From Apium graveolens (Eukaryota > Streptophyta > Magnoliopsida > Apiales > Apiaceae), in contig NC_133653.1 of the NCBI RefSeq assembly GCF_009905375.1, positions 69,512,920-69,576,919 on the forward strand: a stretch of 64,000 nucleotides of DNA, read 5' to 3'. The translations under genes and the position numbers were made by a program. The notes under the pieces are model-generated. The model had not been told where the DNA came from. It searched no databases and worked only from the letters and a program-made list of their open reading frames with translations. Below are positions 1 through 12,465 of the stretch, piece by piece (the stretch's first letter is position 1; every line of letters begins with the position of its first letter).

Positions 1-7
1 AAGGGGT

Positions 8-44
8 CTGAGCGCCCTCTCAGGAAAGCTGAGCGGCCGCTCAG
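8..44. promoter_or_regulatory. Two palindromic CTGAGCG/CGCTCAG units in the 5' LTR
   Basis: Units at 8-23 and 29-44 are 16-bp inverted repeats with CTGAGCG and CGCTCAG arms; the first has one changed arm base. They lie about 85 bp upstream of the TATAAAAG box, in the position of U3 enhancer elements. The same unit recurs in the 3' LTR and before ORF3. Confidence 0.7.
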
Positions 45-128
45 GGACGGAAATTTAAAATAATTATTTTAGACTCCTGATTCTGTTAAGCTTCCAACTT
101 CTGAGTTAGTTGGGTTTTATGGGACTCC

Positions 129-136
129 TATAAAAG
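129..136 (+). promoter_or_regulatory. TATA box of the Athila-1 5' LTR
   Basis: TATAAAAG lies downstream of the palindromes. The equivalent site in the 3' LTR is at 20696-20703 (TATATAAG). It is the best candidate for the LTR core promoter; the start site was not determined. Confidence 0.6.
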
Positions 137-662
137 TAGTTTTCAGAGACGTTTCATATAGTGTTGAATCGTAGTATTAATCGAGGAGCGAGGAGATAAG
201 GAAGAAGACCGTTTTAGCACACCACAATGAAGAGGAAGCATATTTTCATGTGATTCTTTATTTCGTTGTAACGTTGGATGCTAGTTTTCTTTACTTTGAA
301 CCTATTTACTCTTGTGATATACTCTGGTTTAATATAAGTAGTTTTAATTATTCTCGTGTGTTATTATCATGTTTTTATATGAACCCATGATGACGATGAG
401 TTCTATCATGGGCTAATCGTGATCATGGGGTCGTAACGGATTTACTATGGAATTCTTTAGTTAGTTATTTAATACCTTAGTGTGTGATGATTGTATGATA
501 TCTAGTATTGGCTGTGCTTATTCATCTTATGTGCGTCGCGAACATATAAGATAGGGTGTTAATCTCTTGTGAAGCGATGGTGAATCTTGAGGTTAGAACT
601 TGCCATGCTAGCATAGGTTCATGTATGTGTATGCATGATTACTGGGTAACTCTAACCATTTT

Positions 663-1938
663 TGAAAGGCATATGTCATAGCCTATTTGTTTATTCGAGG
701 ATTTAACTCAACTCAAATAAGAATGTAATAAGTAAATAGTGGATCTATAGTCAGAGAGATCTCACAGAGTAACATATGTCAAAGGATTAAGTAACATTGT
801 TCTTCTACAGACTTGATGACTTAATTCACTGGAAGAAGCTCAAGCAATTGATCAAGCCTCAGTGATATAAATCAAGATTGTGGATTTAATCAAGTGACAG
901 AGATCTCGTCAGGGTATCAATTAATTACAAGGATTTAGTCTGAAGAAAATCAAGAGTATCAAGGTCAAGACATGAAGAAACGTCACGGAAGTTAGTCACT
1001 CATGAACCAGACAGTACATCGAGTGTCAACATTGAAGTGGTGGAATTGATTCATAATTTTCAGTGATTTTCAGAAGATATTCAGAAGAATGGTTACTGCT
1101 CAAGATCAGTATTAATTCTCTATTAATTAATTAAGTCATATAATTTAATTAAGAAAATAAATTATATCTGCAAAGATTAATTTATTGATTAATTGAATTA
1201 ATTGATTAATTAATTCAGAATTAATATTAAGGATTTTCAGAATTTAAATTGGATTAAAATCTATTTAAATTCAACAAGACAATCTGATTGTACTAATATG
1301 ACAATCGGTATGACAATTTATAGTCCTACCGAAAGTCATGCTAGTACAAACAATGGTCTTGCCGAAAGTTCTACTGGAAATTTGATAGTCCTACCGAAAG
1401 TCTTTCTAGTTCAAATGGATTGTCTTGCTGAGCTAATTGGATTGTCATTGCAGTTCATTCTATTCGGCTGTTTGATAAAAAGAAGCAGAAGCAACATAAT
1501 TCATCATTAGAGCATAGCATTGAATATCTTTCAGCAGAACATAGAACAAAAGAAACCTGCAGAGAAATTATTGCAAATTCACAGATCATTTATTTCTTGT
1601 ATTTATTGTTAAATCCAATCCACTAGAAATACTTTTCTTGTTCTTGTGTAACTATCTAGCGGATCGAAATCCCTAGAACTTAATCTCAAATCTCTTTTAG
1701 CATTTGATCTTTTTATTGCAAAAATAGAAAAAGTTCATGTCGAATTTATTCTAGATTTGTAATATTTGATTTGAGATTAATCCCTTGTAAATGATACCGT
1801 TGTTGTAACACCTTTCAAGTTTAATAATAATTTTATTTAACTTGAATTCTGTTTCACCTTTTTTATTCCTCATTTTATTCGATTAAACGGTATTGTTTGT
1901 ATTCAACCCCCCTTCTACAAACATATTGAGACCTAATA
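663..1938 (+). repeat. Copia-A 5' LTR
   Basis: It starts with TG at 663 and ends near 1938, just before the primer site. The first 431 bp match 12466-12896 with two substitutions. The right end (C-rich run, then GAGACCTAATA) is placed by analogy with the Copia-D LTR, which ends GGGACTAAYA before the same primer site. The exact last base is uncertain by a few positions. Confidence 0.85.
1263..1445. promoter_or_regulatory. Cluster of TCGGTATGAC / GTCATACCGA motifs in the Copia-A LTR
   Basis: At least six related copies occur in about 180 bp, in both orientations: TCGGTATGAC near 1305, GTCCTACCGA near 1322 and 1387, GTCTTGCCGA near 1357, GTCTTGCTGA near 1424. The same motif recurs at 7979-8304 upstream of the accessory ORF. 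The 3' LTR lost this part through truncation. Confidence 0.65.
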
Positions 1939-1940
1939 AT

Positions 1941-1953
1941 TGGTATCAGAGCC
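1941..1953 (+). other. Primer binding site, initiator Met-tRNA (Copia-A)
   Basis: TGGTATCAGAGCC is complementary to the 3' end of plant initiator methionine tRNA, the usual primer for minus-strand DNA synthesis in copia elements. It lies just inside the 5' LTR. Confidence 0.9.
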
Positions 1954-2035
1954 TTCTGATTAACGTACAAATCAAGATCCTAGACTTTTGTGTTTCTTTC
2001 ACTCCTTGAATTTTTTATTCACTCAAAAATTCATA

Positions 2036-4308
2036 ATGACTACACAAAAAGTTGGAACCGTTAAAATTCCACTATTCGATAAAGAAAATTATGTTATGTG
2101 GAAGAAGAAGATGCTATTGTTTTTACAAGTTACAAATTCCAAATATCTGGAAGTGTTAAAGAAGGGTCCTAAAATTCCGATGGTTATTGAACCAGAGGTA
2201 ATAGAAAATGATGTGGTGATTACCAAAGCAAGAACTTATGTGAAATATCCTGAGGATTTTTCTCCTGCTAAAAAAGAAGAAGCCTCCCTGGATGCTAGCC
2301 TTCAATTAATTTTAGTTGATTCCCTTGATCCCTTGATGAATAGACATGTGATGAACTGTAAAGATTCCAAACATATCTGGGAAACTATTGAGGTTATTAA
2401 TGAAGGCACAGAGGAAGTTAGGGAGAACAAGTTAGAAATCCTAACCTCTGAGTATGAATACTTTAAATCCAATCCAGGAGAAGGAATCACTGAAGTGTTT
2501 GAGAGGTACAATGCATTGATCAACAACCTGAACATTAATGGTAAATACTATTCCATCAGGGAGGTCAACAAAAAGTTCCTTTTAACACTGCCAACTCATC
2601 TCGAACATAGAATCACTGCCATAAGAGAAGCAAGAGATCTGAGTGAGATTTCTTTGGAAAGGCTCTGTGGTGTGTTAAAGACTTATGAGTTGGAGCAGAT
2701 TCAGCAGAAGGAAGTTTACGGGAAAGGAAGAGTGGTCAGCACGTCTACTGCTCTAGTAGCTGATGAACAACAACAACAACCATAATATCAACAACAATCT
2801 CAACAGTCAGAAAGAATGGTACAGTCTTCCAAGGTTGAAGAAAATGTGATAGTAGCAGAATTTGATCCTCCTACTACAAATCAATCAGGAGATGATTTTT
2901 ATTCCTTGGAAGAACTGGAGCAATTGGAGGATGAGTCAATGGCCCTGATTGTCAAGAGATTCTAAAATGTCAGATTCAAAAGGAATCCCAAGTTCAAGTA
3001 CAAGTCCAACTACAACAGATTCCAGAAAGGTGATCTTCATCCTCTAACACCAGCAGTGGTGGGTACAAAACAGGGATGGTTGATCGAAGCACCAATTGAT
3101 GCTTCAACTGCAATGAGTTGGGACACTTTGCCACAGAATGCAGGAAGCCAAAACAAGTTAGGAAGAACTCTTACGATTTTAATCAGAAGAGTAAATCTGA
3201 AAGGGCTTACCTGGCAAAGGGAAGAAGCTGGGATGATACTGACAGTGAAGATGAAGAAGTTGGGAATCTTGCTCTCATGGCTAGTGATGCAAACACCTCA
3301 TCGTCAAGAAAAGAGGTAAAATTTACTGATGCTGAATTAGTTTATCATCTAGGAAGTTCCTTAGATTGTGCTCATCGTGATAATGAATTGTTAAATCAAC
3401 AAATCAAAGACCTTGAGAAAGAGGTCAATGAATTAAGACTCGTGCACATTAATCAAGATAAATTAAAAGAACAAGTATCTTTTCTAGAGAATAGAGGTGA
3501 CTGTTATAGACAACTCAAAACTATTCTCAAAGACAAGATCACCGGTCTTGAGGCTAAGGTTAAAGCTTACTTTAATTCTTTTTTGAAGTCCAAAGAGTTT
3601 TACAATAAGCAAGCTGTTAATCAAACATCTGGAATAGGTTATGATTACAATGTTGCTATTGGAAAATTAGGCATAAACTCCCCTCCTCATGTCTGTGCTA
3701 AAGGCAGGGAAGTACCACATGTGCTTAAGGGTGTTGATGAACCCCTCTATAAAGAATCAATTGCTGAACCATTTGATGAGACCTCATTTATTATTCAAGA
3801 AGAAATCCGTGCTGAAGATCATGCTAATGAGAAAGCTTTCTCCAAGTCAAGTGTGTCAAAGGTTCCAGTCAAAGTTGTGAAAGCAACTGAGACTAACTCA
3901 GACACACATGAGATGGATAACACAAATGCCATGTCTACCATGCATAAGTTGCCTATTGTTAATCCCTCTCATAAAGCATGTGTTGTTCCTGATTGTATGT
4001 CTTGTGCTTTTAATTTGATGTATGCTTATTTTAATGGTAAACATGTTTCTAATGATAAGACTACTCCTCGTCAGCATGTGAATAATAGAAAGCATGATAG
4101 GTCTAAGACTGCTAGTCCTCCTAAAGCTAGAAAGGAGACATTTGTGCCTAAGCCTAAACAGAAATTTGTCAAGGCTGTTCACAAGGTCAAATGTCCAGTC
4201 ATTGAGAAAGTTGAGAACATTAAAATTAAGAATGTTGTTTTGCCTGATAAAGGCCAATTTTACAAGTATGCCGGACCCAGCCAAGCTTGGGTTCCGAAGA
4301 AGGTCTAA
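2036..4308 (+). pseudogene. gag: Copia-A gag and gag-pol linker, broken
   Basis: Gag packages the element RNA into virus-like particles in the cytoplasm. The start is taken at 2036 (MTTQKVG), which aligns with the Copia-D gag start (MNKKDVG), rather than at the ATG at 1988. The UBN2/copia gag core (FDKENYVMWKKKM, later VRENKLEIL and LERLCGVLKTYELE) ends at a TAA at 2783 within a glutamine run. A second stop lies near 2963, then a frameshift, then a CX2CX4HX4C zinc knuckle (CFNCNELGHFATEC) around 3093-3134. The frame then stays open through a coiled-coil-rich linker to a stop at 4306 after WVPKKV. Confidence 0.85.
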
Positions 4309-4309
4309 T

Positions 4310-4786
4310 CCATTTGTATTGCAGGGCATTAAACAGGTACAATCGGTAGTGTGGATTTTTTACAGCGGATCGTCAAGACATATGACCGGAGATAGAGCCC
4401 TGCTATCAAATATGGTTGAGAAAGTTGGCCCAGTGGTTACCTTTGGAGATAACAGCAAAGGTTTAACGGAGGGATATGGCTGTTTGCTAGCTGGAAATGT
4501 TATCATTGAAAATGTGTATGTTGTGCAAGGACTTGAACACAATCTGCTTAGCATTAGTCAGTTCTGTGACAACGGCTATAATGTTTTATTCGACAAGCTG
4601 AAGTGTCAGATTCTCCACAAGAAAAATGAAAAACCCTACTTGATGGGAATCCGGAAAGGAAATCTGTTCGTAGCTGACATGAACTCTGAAGCAATCCTGA
4701 AGTCAATTGTTTCTATGCAAAGGCATCGTCAAATGAGAGTTGGCTATGGCACAAGAGACTTTCTCATCTCAATTTCAAAACAATGA
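4310..4786 (+). pseudogene. pol: Copia-A protease, catalytic Asp lost
   Basis: The aspartic protease would cut the Gag-Pol polyprotein. The frame shows the copia protease site as YSGSSRHMTG where the family has DSG(C/S)SRHMTG; the codon at 4361-4363 is TAC, so the catalytic aspartate is tyrosine. The flap and later region (VTFGDNSKG, LEHNLLSISQ) are recognisable. The frame differs from that of the preceding linker. It shifts again near 4705, where the pre-integrase region (SWLWHKRLSHLNFK) continues in the integrase frame. Confidence 0.85.
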
Positions 4787-7560
4787 ATTCTCTTGTCAAA
4801 AGAGAATTGGTCAGAGGTCTGCCTCAGCTGGAATTCTCCCCAGAAGGACTATATGAGGCTTTCCAGAAAGGAAAGTCAAAGAAAGCAAGTCACAGAGGCA
4901 CTGACACATCTTCCATAACTGGTGTTCTGCAATTATTGCACATGGATTTATTTGGACCAGTTAATGTCCTTTCGATGTCAAAGAAGTGTTACTGTCTTGT
5001 GATAGTTGATGACTATTCCAAGTATACGTGGGTTTTATTCCTTCACTCTAAGGATGAAACACCACAAGTTGTGATTGATCATATCAAGTTGATCGAGTTA
5101 GATTCCAATGTCCCTGTTAGAGCAATAAGGTCAGATAATGGAACAGAATTCAAGAATTCACTTCTCAATGGATTTTGTACAGACAAAGGGATTACCAGAC
5201 AATTTTCAGCTCCTGGAACCCCTCAGCAAAATGGAGTGGTAGAAAGGAAGAATCGTACATTGATTGAAGCTACAAGAACGATGTTAAGTGAATCAGGTCT
5301 TCCAATGTACTTTTGGGTTGAAGCTGTCAATACTGCATATTATACTCAGAATCGAACTCTAATCAACAAAGACTTCATGAAAACTCCTTATGAGATTTTG
5401 AATGAACAGAAACCTTTTATCAAATACTTTCATGTATTTGGTGCCAGATGCTTCGTGCTCAAGGATGGAGATGATCGTCGTGGTAAATTCGAGGCAAAGG
5501 CATATGAGGGTATTTTTGTTGGATAGGGAAGAAGATCATACAGAGTGTATATCATTGATCAACATAAAGTAACTGAAAGTGTCAATGTTACATTTGATGA
5601 CACTAAACTCCCTAGTATCCAAACTGAAGATCCTTCTGAGAAACTGAAGTTTGATGATATGTCAGATTCAGAATCAGAACATGGTCAAGAACCTGAGGTT
5701 GTTGCTGGTGAAGAACCTGTCAATCATGATGATACTCAAGGTAATGGTGATGGAAACTTTGGCAACAATAGAGATACCACTGCTACTGACGGAGAATCTT
5801 CAAGTCAACATGGCAACAACTTAGGGGGAGATGCTGAAGGATCAACTAGTAGGACACAACATCCCAATGAATTTCAAGGCAAATCATCAAGATCAAATCT
5901 TCCAAGACAGACTGTCTGGAATAAAGCTCATCCTTTTGAGTTGATTATTGGTGATCCAGATGTTGGAGTCAGAATTAGACGTGCTACTCAAAATGAGTGT
6001 CTGTTTTCAGGATTTCTTTCTGAGATGGAACCTAAGAAGATTGAGGAAGCACTGACTGATCCAGATTGGGTGATTGCTATGCAAGATGAACTCAATCAGT
6101 TTGAACATCAACAAGTCTAGAAACTGGTACCTAGACCTACACACAAGAAAGCTGTTGGTACTAGGTGGGTATTCAGGAATAAACTAGATGAAGATGGTGT
6201 GGTTACAAGAAACAAAGCAACACTGGTAGCTAAAGGGTATTCTTAAGCTGAAGGCATTGATTATGATGAAACCTATGCTCCAGTGCCAAGACTAGAGACC
6301 ATCAGGATATTTCTGGCATTTGCAGCATTCTCTAACTTTAAAGTTTATCAAATGGATGTCAAGAGTGCCTTTCTGAATGGAAAGCTGGATGAAGAGGTAT
6401 TTGTAGAGCAACCTCCTGGTTTTGAAGATCCAGATCATTTGGATTTTGTCTACTTTCTGTTCAAGGCTATCTATGGACTCAAATAGTCTCCGAGAAAATG
6501 GTATGACACTCTTTCTGAATTTCTTATTGAAAATAGCTTTATTAGAGGTGTCATAGACAAAACTTTCTTTTCTAAAAAGCATAAGAATGATACTATATTA
6601 GTCCAAGTCTATGTGGATGATATAATATTTGGGTCTACTAATGATAATCTCTGTAAGAGATTTGCTAAGTTAATGCACAGCAAATTTGAAATAAGCATGA
6701 TTGGAGAGCTGAAGTTCTTTCTTGGATTACAAGTAAATTAAAGGTTAGATGGAACTTTTATTTATCAATCCAAGTATCTCAAAGAACTCCTCAAAAAGTA
6801 CAATCTAGAGGATTCTGCATCAGCAAGGACTCCGTCAACTACAACTGTCAAGCTTGGACCATGTGAAAACTCCATTAAGGTAGATGTCACAAGCTACAGA
6901 GGTATGATTGGCTCGTTACTCTATCTTACAGCAAGTAGACCAGATATTATATATGCTACATGCTTATGTGCAAGGTTCCAAGCGGATCCTAGAGATATTC
7001 ATCTCGTTGCTGTTAAACGAATCTTAAGATATCTTAAGGGAACACCAAATCTAGGTATTTGGTACCCTAAAGAATCTGGTTTTAACCTTGTTGGATATAC
7101 AGATTCAGATTACACAGGAAGTGTTGTTGATAGGAAAAGCACCTCAGGGAGTTGTCAATTCCTAGGTAGCAGACTAGTCTCATGGTACAGCAAGAAACAG
7201 CAAACAGTTTCAAATTCAACGGCCGAGGCTGAATATATTGCTGCTGGAAGCTGCTGTGCTCAGATCTTGTGGATTAAGAATCAGCTACGGGACTATGGCT
7301 CTGTATTGAACAAAATACCTATTCTATGTGACAATACAAGTGCAATAGCCATCACCAACAACCCTGTGCAGCATACAAGGACCAAACACATTGACATCAG
7401 GTATCATTTTATTAGAGAGCACGTCATGAATGGTACTGTTGAACTATTTTTTGTTCCAACAGAAGAACAAATAGCAGATATTTTCACTAAACCTCTTGAT
7501 GAATCCACATTTACCAAATTAGTTGGTAAATTGGGTATGTTGAATAGCTTTAGTGATTAA
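4710..7560 (+). pseudogene. pol: Copia-A integrase, reverse transcriptase and RNase H
   Basis: One frame runs from the pre-integrase region to 7560 and is interrupted only by stops at 5524, 6118, 6244, 6484 and 6739. Integrase residues of the DDE triad are visible (HMDLFGP, RSDNGTEF, NGVVERKNR). In the pre-integrase finger the family CDACQKGK reads YEAFQKGK, so two cysteines are lost. The RT holds [10 protein letters not shown] and the catalytic YVDD (YVDDIIFGST near 6610-6640). The RNase H holds STAEAEYIAAGSC and a normal C-terminus (DIFTKPLDE, then LGMLN). Four stops fit single transitions at Q or W codons; 5524 fits Y to stop. Confidence 0.9.
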
Positions 7561-8777
7561 ACTTGTGAATATCTGAAATATGTTCTTGAGTGAATTTACA
7601 AATAAATTTTTCATAAATGAAAAATTCATTTACAAATTTATTTTATCATTTTCCAAAATTTCTTGCTTATTTCTATGTAATTTTTATTATCTTATCTTAT
7701 TTATTTACTCAACTTGTTAATTTTAATGTCTCAGAATATTTTATTTTCTCTAAAAATATTTTTCTATGAATTTTATTTGCTAAAATTCAAAAGAAATCTA
7801 TTTTTGGACTGAAAATATTATTATCTCTGAAATATTTTATTTATGTAAATATTTTCTGCCATATTCATTTTAGTTTTCTGTAATTATAATATTTTCTATA
7901 TTCTGTTTTTTATGTGTTTTTAACAGTTTTTATGTTAATTATTCAGTATATTTAAATACTTAATTTATTTTATACTAGAATGACAATCGGCAAGACAATT
8001 GAAATTGTCTTGCTGAAAGTCATTCTAGTACAAATACATGTTTATTTTTAAGTCAGTTTAATTTTATAACTGGCAAGACAATCAGTATGACTATTGATTG
8101 ACATGCCAGTAATAAAATTAATATCAGATATATTATGTTTTATTTTGTACTGGTATGACAATCGGTATGACTATCAGATTGTCATACCAGTTATATATAT
8201 TATTATTTATTTTGTTTGTTTGTTTTATTTTTTGTTTTCTCAAATTTGCCTTGTATGACTATCGGTATGACAATCGGTAAGACTATCCCGAATTGTCATA
8301 CCAGTTGTCTACTTAACAGTTTTTGTTTGTTTTGTTTTATAATTCATTCACTTCAGTTTTTCTTTCAAATTCCATCAGTTTTTCTCTCATTTTTCTCTCT
8401 CTCTCTCTACTCGATCTTAATCAAACTGCCCCATTGTCTTATTGCTCGAGTTTTTACTCAGCTTCTCAAAAAATCATCACTCCTGTGATATATATACATA
8501 CACGTATATACATACAGAAGTGCTATCGATTTTTTGTTAAAAAAAAATCAGTTTGTGATTGTTTGATTTTGGGTATTTTTATTTTAATTTCTGTTTTGTG
8601 TCTTGTTGTTTTTCAAATCTGCTTTTGTGAGTTAAGAATTTTAACGAGATACATTTCTTTCTAAATTTTTTGATTATAATTGATTTAATTCGAATTATTA
8701 AATTAATTTAATTAATTCAAATTTTCTTAATATTATTCTTAAAATTCTGAAAGTGTGTGTCTTATCATTATTTTTAA
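7561..8777 (+). promoter_or_regulatory. Copia-A spacer between pol and accessory ORF: motif clusters and leader
   Basis: No coding sequence is seen. Inverted and direct copies of TCGGTATGAC/GTCATACC occur at 7979-8028, 8071-8109, 8149-8190 and 8254-8304; several pairs could fold into stem-loops. A TATATATAT run lies at 8191-8200, followed by a pyrimidine-rich stretch (8345-8410, including a CT repeat) of the type found in plant 5' leaders. Another TATATA-rich run lies at 8487-8510. The rest is AT-rich and unassigned. The reading as an internal promoter is inference from base composition and from comparison with Copia-D and Athila-1. Confidence 0.55.
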
Positions 8778-11700
8778 ATGGCTCTCAATTTTCAAATTAT
8801 TTCGCATAATCTTGTTGGTTATTTTAATCCAGATAAATGTGATGTAGAAAAATTTAAGCCGTGGATTAGATTTTTAAATGACCATTCGATTGTTAGCTCT
8901 GCTATTAAATCAAATGTGATTTTAAATATTGATCTGCTAAGACTGATTTGCACAACCTCTACTGTGGCCGATGATTTTAAATCTTTTTCATTCACCGTGG
9001 CAAACACACAGTATGTGGTTGATGAAACAGTCGTCAATCGAGCTTTAAATTTTCCTATGGACAATTTCTATAAGTTTCCCTCTAAAAATGATATTTTAAA
9101 CTTTTTCCATGCTATTCACTATCAGGGGGTAATTAATTTAACCAAGTTATCAAAATCCAATTTGGTGTCTGAATGGGACATTTTCTTCGATACACTTTCT
9201 AAAGTGTTTGCCAACTGCACCAAATCCAACTTTCACAACATCACTTCCACTCTGCAGTATATTGGTCTTGCGGTTGTTTTCAATCAAAGAATCAATTTTG
9301 GCAAACTACTTTTACCCATTCTTTTGAAACGTCTCATTACTGTTTTACGTGATCATTCTACAAATCGTAGGGTCTCGTGTTACTATGCTCGTTTTCTCAT
9401 GCTCATAGTAGAACATATTCTCTCACCTGAGCATAAAGCCCTTTTTGCTAACTCCGCAGTAACCGATCCCCCTCCTGTAAGCAAAAAGATTTACACCCGC
9501 CAAGACACAACTTTCAAATTCATGCAAGTTCCAGTACTTGTATCTGCTTTCATGGCCACTTATATTCCCTTACCTATCTTCAATCTTCCCGGTCATGAAC
9601 AGCAAGCTCAACCTCCAGTGGTTCAAACCACGCAGGCTCAAGCATCAGATGCTCTTCCTCTACAGGTAATAGTTCCTCAAACTCAACCTATTCCTACTTC
9701 TGTTGAAAGACCCCCAGTGGTTGATAGGACTGACCATGAAGTTGTAGAACCACAGCTTCAATCCCAGGTCATAGAGCCAAACACAGAGTCACAACCTATC
9801 TCAACCTCTCCCCCACTGTCCAAAATGTTGCCTAGAAGGTTAATAGGAAGTAGTTTGTTGGTGGATGTGAATGAACCCTCAGCTCTGCCTCCTCCGAAGA
9901 AAAGAAGAACATTTACTGAGGCATCTGAAAGCCCATCATTGTCCTCCCAACAGGACATGGACTTTGAAATGGCCACTGAACAGTTACTAGAAACATTCTC
10001 TCAACAGGATGAATCTATTGAAATTCACCATAGGGCCATGGCATCCTGTACTGAGTCAAGCACAATTCCATTACTCACAATGGAAGCATACAGACCAGTA
10101 GATGATACTCAGGACACGGAGCGAGGAGTGCACATAGAGTCGGTTACAGTGCCTGCCATAGTTACGGTAGAAGATCAGTCACATGCTTCTGAGGGAAAAT
10201 ATGACTCTCAGCCACCTTTAATAGAGTCATTTTCTCCCCTCCCAGATCCAACACATCTGGCTCCCTCACGGGATTCTCCACTCACAGATTGATCTGGAGA
10301 AAGTGGAGGGTAACTCGGTCAATCTATCCCTGAAGCAATTCAGACATCTATTTCACATGAAATGATAGGTTTGACTGAGGATCGGGACTCGCGAATTCCC
10401 ATTGCACCACCACTGACCTCTCTTGAAGAGGCTAGGGTGATTTTAAATGCAGGTACAGAAGATCAGCCTCAGAAAGACTCCTCACGAGCAATTATATTGA
10501 GAGATACACATGCACGTGAGTTGAGTGAATTAAACAGGAGAGATATTCAGGTGAGTGCACACACAGACACAAACACTGAAAATCTGTTAGCTCAAATTGT
10601 TGATCTCAAGGAACAACTTGCAAAAAGTCAGGCTGAAGCTCAATCATTCAAAGCACAAGTGGTTGAACGGTCTTCTTCTTCCACCTCTATCAATAATCAG
10701 TTGGCTCTTATCAGGACTGAAATATCAGATTTGAAGACATCTGTTGTACCGAAGCTAAACTCAATCCAGGCATCTCCAACATTATCAGCTGACGACATTT
10801 CAAACTTCTGCTCTCTACATACAAGAATGACTTCTCTTGAAGACTTGGTTGAAATGAATCATTCACTGGATTCCTCCAGATTTCTGAAGATATAGACGGG
10901 TATGGAACATCTGAATGAAGGGATGAAGCACCTGTACTACATGATCAAAAATTCTCATTGTCCCAATGAAGAATAAAGGACTTTCTTTGAAGGGCCGTCT
11001 GGTGGAGGCTCAGGCTCGGGAGGTGATGGAGGTCATGAAGGATCTAAGGGAAAGTCTGTAGAGGATTCCTCAACTAAGGGGGAGAAGAAAGGGAGAAGTG
11101 AAAAGGGAAAAGAAAAAGAGTCGTCTACTGGAGGCACAGGGAAGCCTGATGATATCTACTATAGTGGAGAACAGGATGATTTTGATATTTGTGACGTTCC
11201 CACTGAACCGGTCTTGGAAGATAAAGATGGTTTCTTTGAAGCTGAGGAGGAAATTGATTTTGGAGAATGGGAAGAGGAAGCTCAAGTGGATCCTCTATTT
11301 GAGAAAGCGTTTCAACAGTAGCAGTCATAGATGAAAAGAAAAAAAGTTGAACTCAAAAAGGTATCCCAGATCATTGACATGAGGAAAGACATACAAAGAA
11401 CAGAAACTCTTCAAAAGCAACGTCTTCATGATATTAAGGCTCAAGAAAGGAGAAGAGATGTCAGACTGAAGATGGGTGAAAAATGGGATGAAGCTAGGAG
11501 AATACTTGATATGCCTCAGCTGAGCACAAAAAATGATAGACAGTTTCTACATCTTCTGGACAAGCTGGAGATCTCTAATCCAAACAATGACATGTACATG
11601 AATGCTATAAAGACTGAAGTCTCAAGGATCACAGCTGCCTTTGACAGATTACAAAATGAGATGCGCTTATTTGTATATTGTCAGAGCGAAGGATCTTTCA

Positions 11701-12203
11701 AGGTGTCACTTCATCTGTTTGAGAATTGTTCTTTGTCAGAGATTTGGGTTCTTCTCAACAAAGTCAAAAGAAGCTCAGAATTGAATGAAATTCTTAGAGA
11801 AAGACTCAAAGAGTTTGCCAGCAGGGCTAGTCCTCAAGTGGTCAATAATCCTCATCAGGTAAGATTCTTTAAGTCTGACTGTCTTCAAATCTGCCAGCTC
11901 GATTCACAATCTCTTAAAGACTACTCAGCTAAGCATCTGGTCTGGATGGAACATCACCTAAGAACTGCTGGATATTCATCTATGTTGAAAACTCAAGCAG
12001 CTGATTTGATTCAAGCTTATTGTGAAAAGAATATTAAAAGGTATAATCAACTCAAGAATAAACTAAAGACAGTTGGAGTTCAACCAGTCAGGCTAGACAT
12101 CTTCACTTCAGAAAAGGATCATGTCTTTGACAAGGAGTTGCTTCAAGATTTGGAAGAAGGTGATGAGTTGGAAGAAGGTGAAGTCGGAAGAGAAGACAAC
12201 TGA
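8778..12203 (+). pseudogene. Copia-A accessory (env-like) ORF, 1,141 codons with six stops
   Basis: A single frame of 3,426 nt is broken only by stops at 10290, 10311, 10893, 10974, 11319 and 11328. SIRE/Maximus elements carry such an ORF after pol, usually called env-like; its function is not established. Residues 1 to about 260 form a compact domain ending in CYYARFLMLIVEH and a moderately hydrophobic stretch (VPVLVSAFMATYIPLPIF). Then come a Pro/Gln/Ser-rich linker, a coiled-coil segment (about 555-640), a Gly/Lys/Glu-rich part and a charged C-terminal domain ending in an acidic tail. I see no N-terminal signal peptide. The YYARF segment is shared with the Copia-D accessory ORF. Confidence 0.8.
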
Positions 12204-12465
12204 ATTCAATTAGCTCAAAACTCAATATAATATGATTAGAGCTTTATGAATCAAGATAGACTAATGTAGTTACATGTTCAGGCTAGAGGAACATCTATCT
12301 TGTATTCACTTGTAAATTTCGTTTGGAATCTGGAAAATGTTAAATATAATCCAGAACTTTTCTGCTATTTACTTTGCATTACTGTTTATATCTTTTTCTT
12401 ATTTGTTAGTTGAGTTATCCTCTAGGTATTTGTTGTTATTGTCTAACAAACAAATAGGGGGAGAT
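12204..12465 (+). other. Copia-A 3' untranslated stretch and polypurine tract
   Basis: No ORF is seen after the accessory ORF. It ends in a purine tract, AAATAGGGGGAGAT (12452-12465), directly before the LTR start TGAAAGG, the usual primer for plus-strand synthesis. Confidence 0.75.

Larger units (their letters stand above)
1..662 (+). repeat. Athila-1 5' LTR, partial
   Basis: This piece is collinear with 20525-21230 of the 3' LTR and stops at 662, where the Copia-A LTR begins. It holds two copies of the CTGAGCG-type palindrome (8-23 and 29-44), where the 3' LTR holds four, and a TATAAAAG box at 129-136. The rest of the LTR (about 500 bp in the 3' copy) is not found on the other side of Copia-A. 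Confidence 0.9.

Noticed and set aside
8778..12203. True viral envelope gene
   Set aside because: No signal peptide, cleavage site or convincing C-terminal membrane anchor is visible; 'env-like' is kept only as the customary name.
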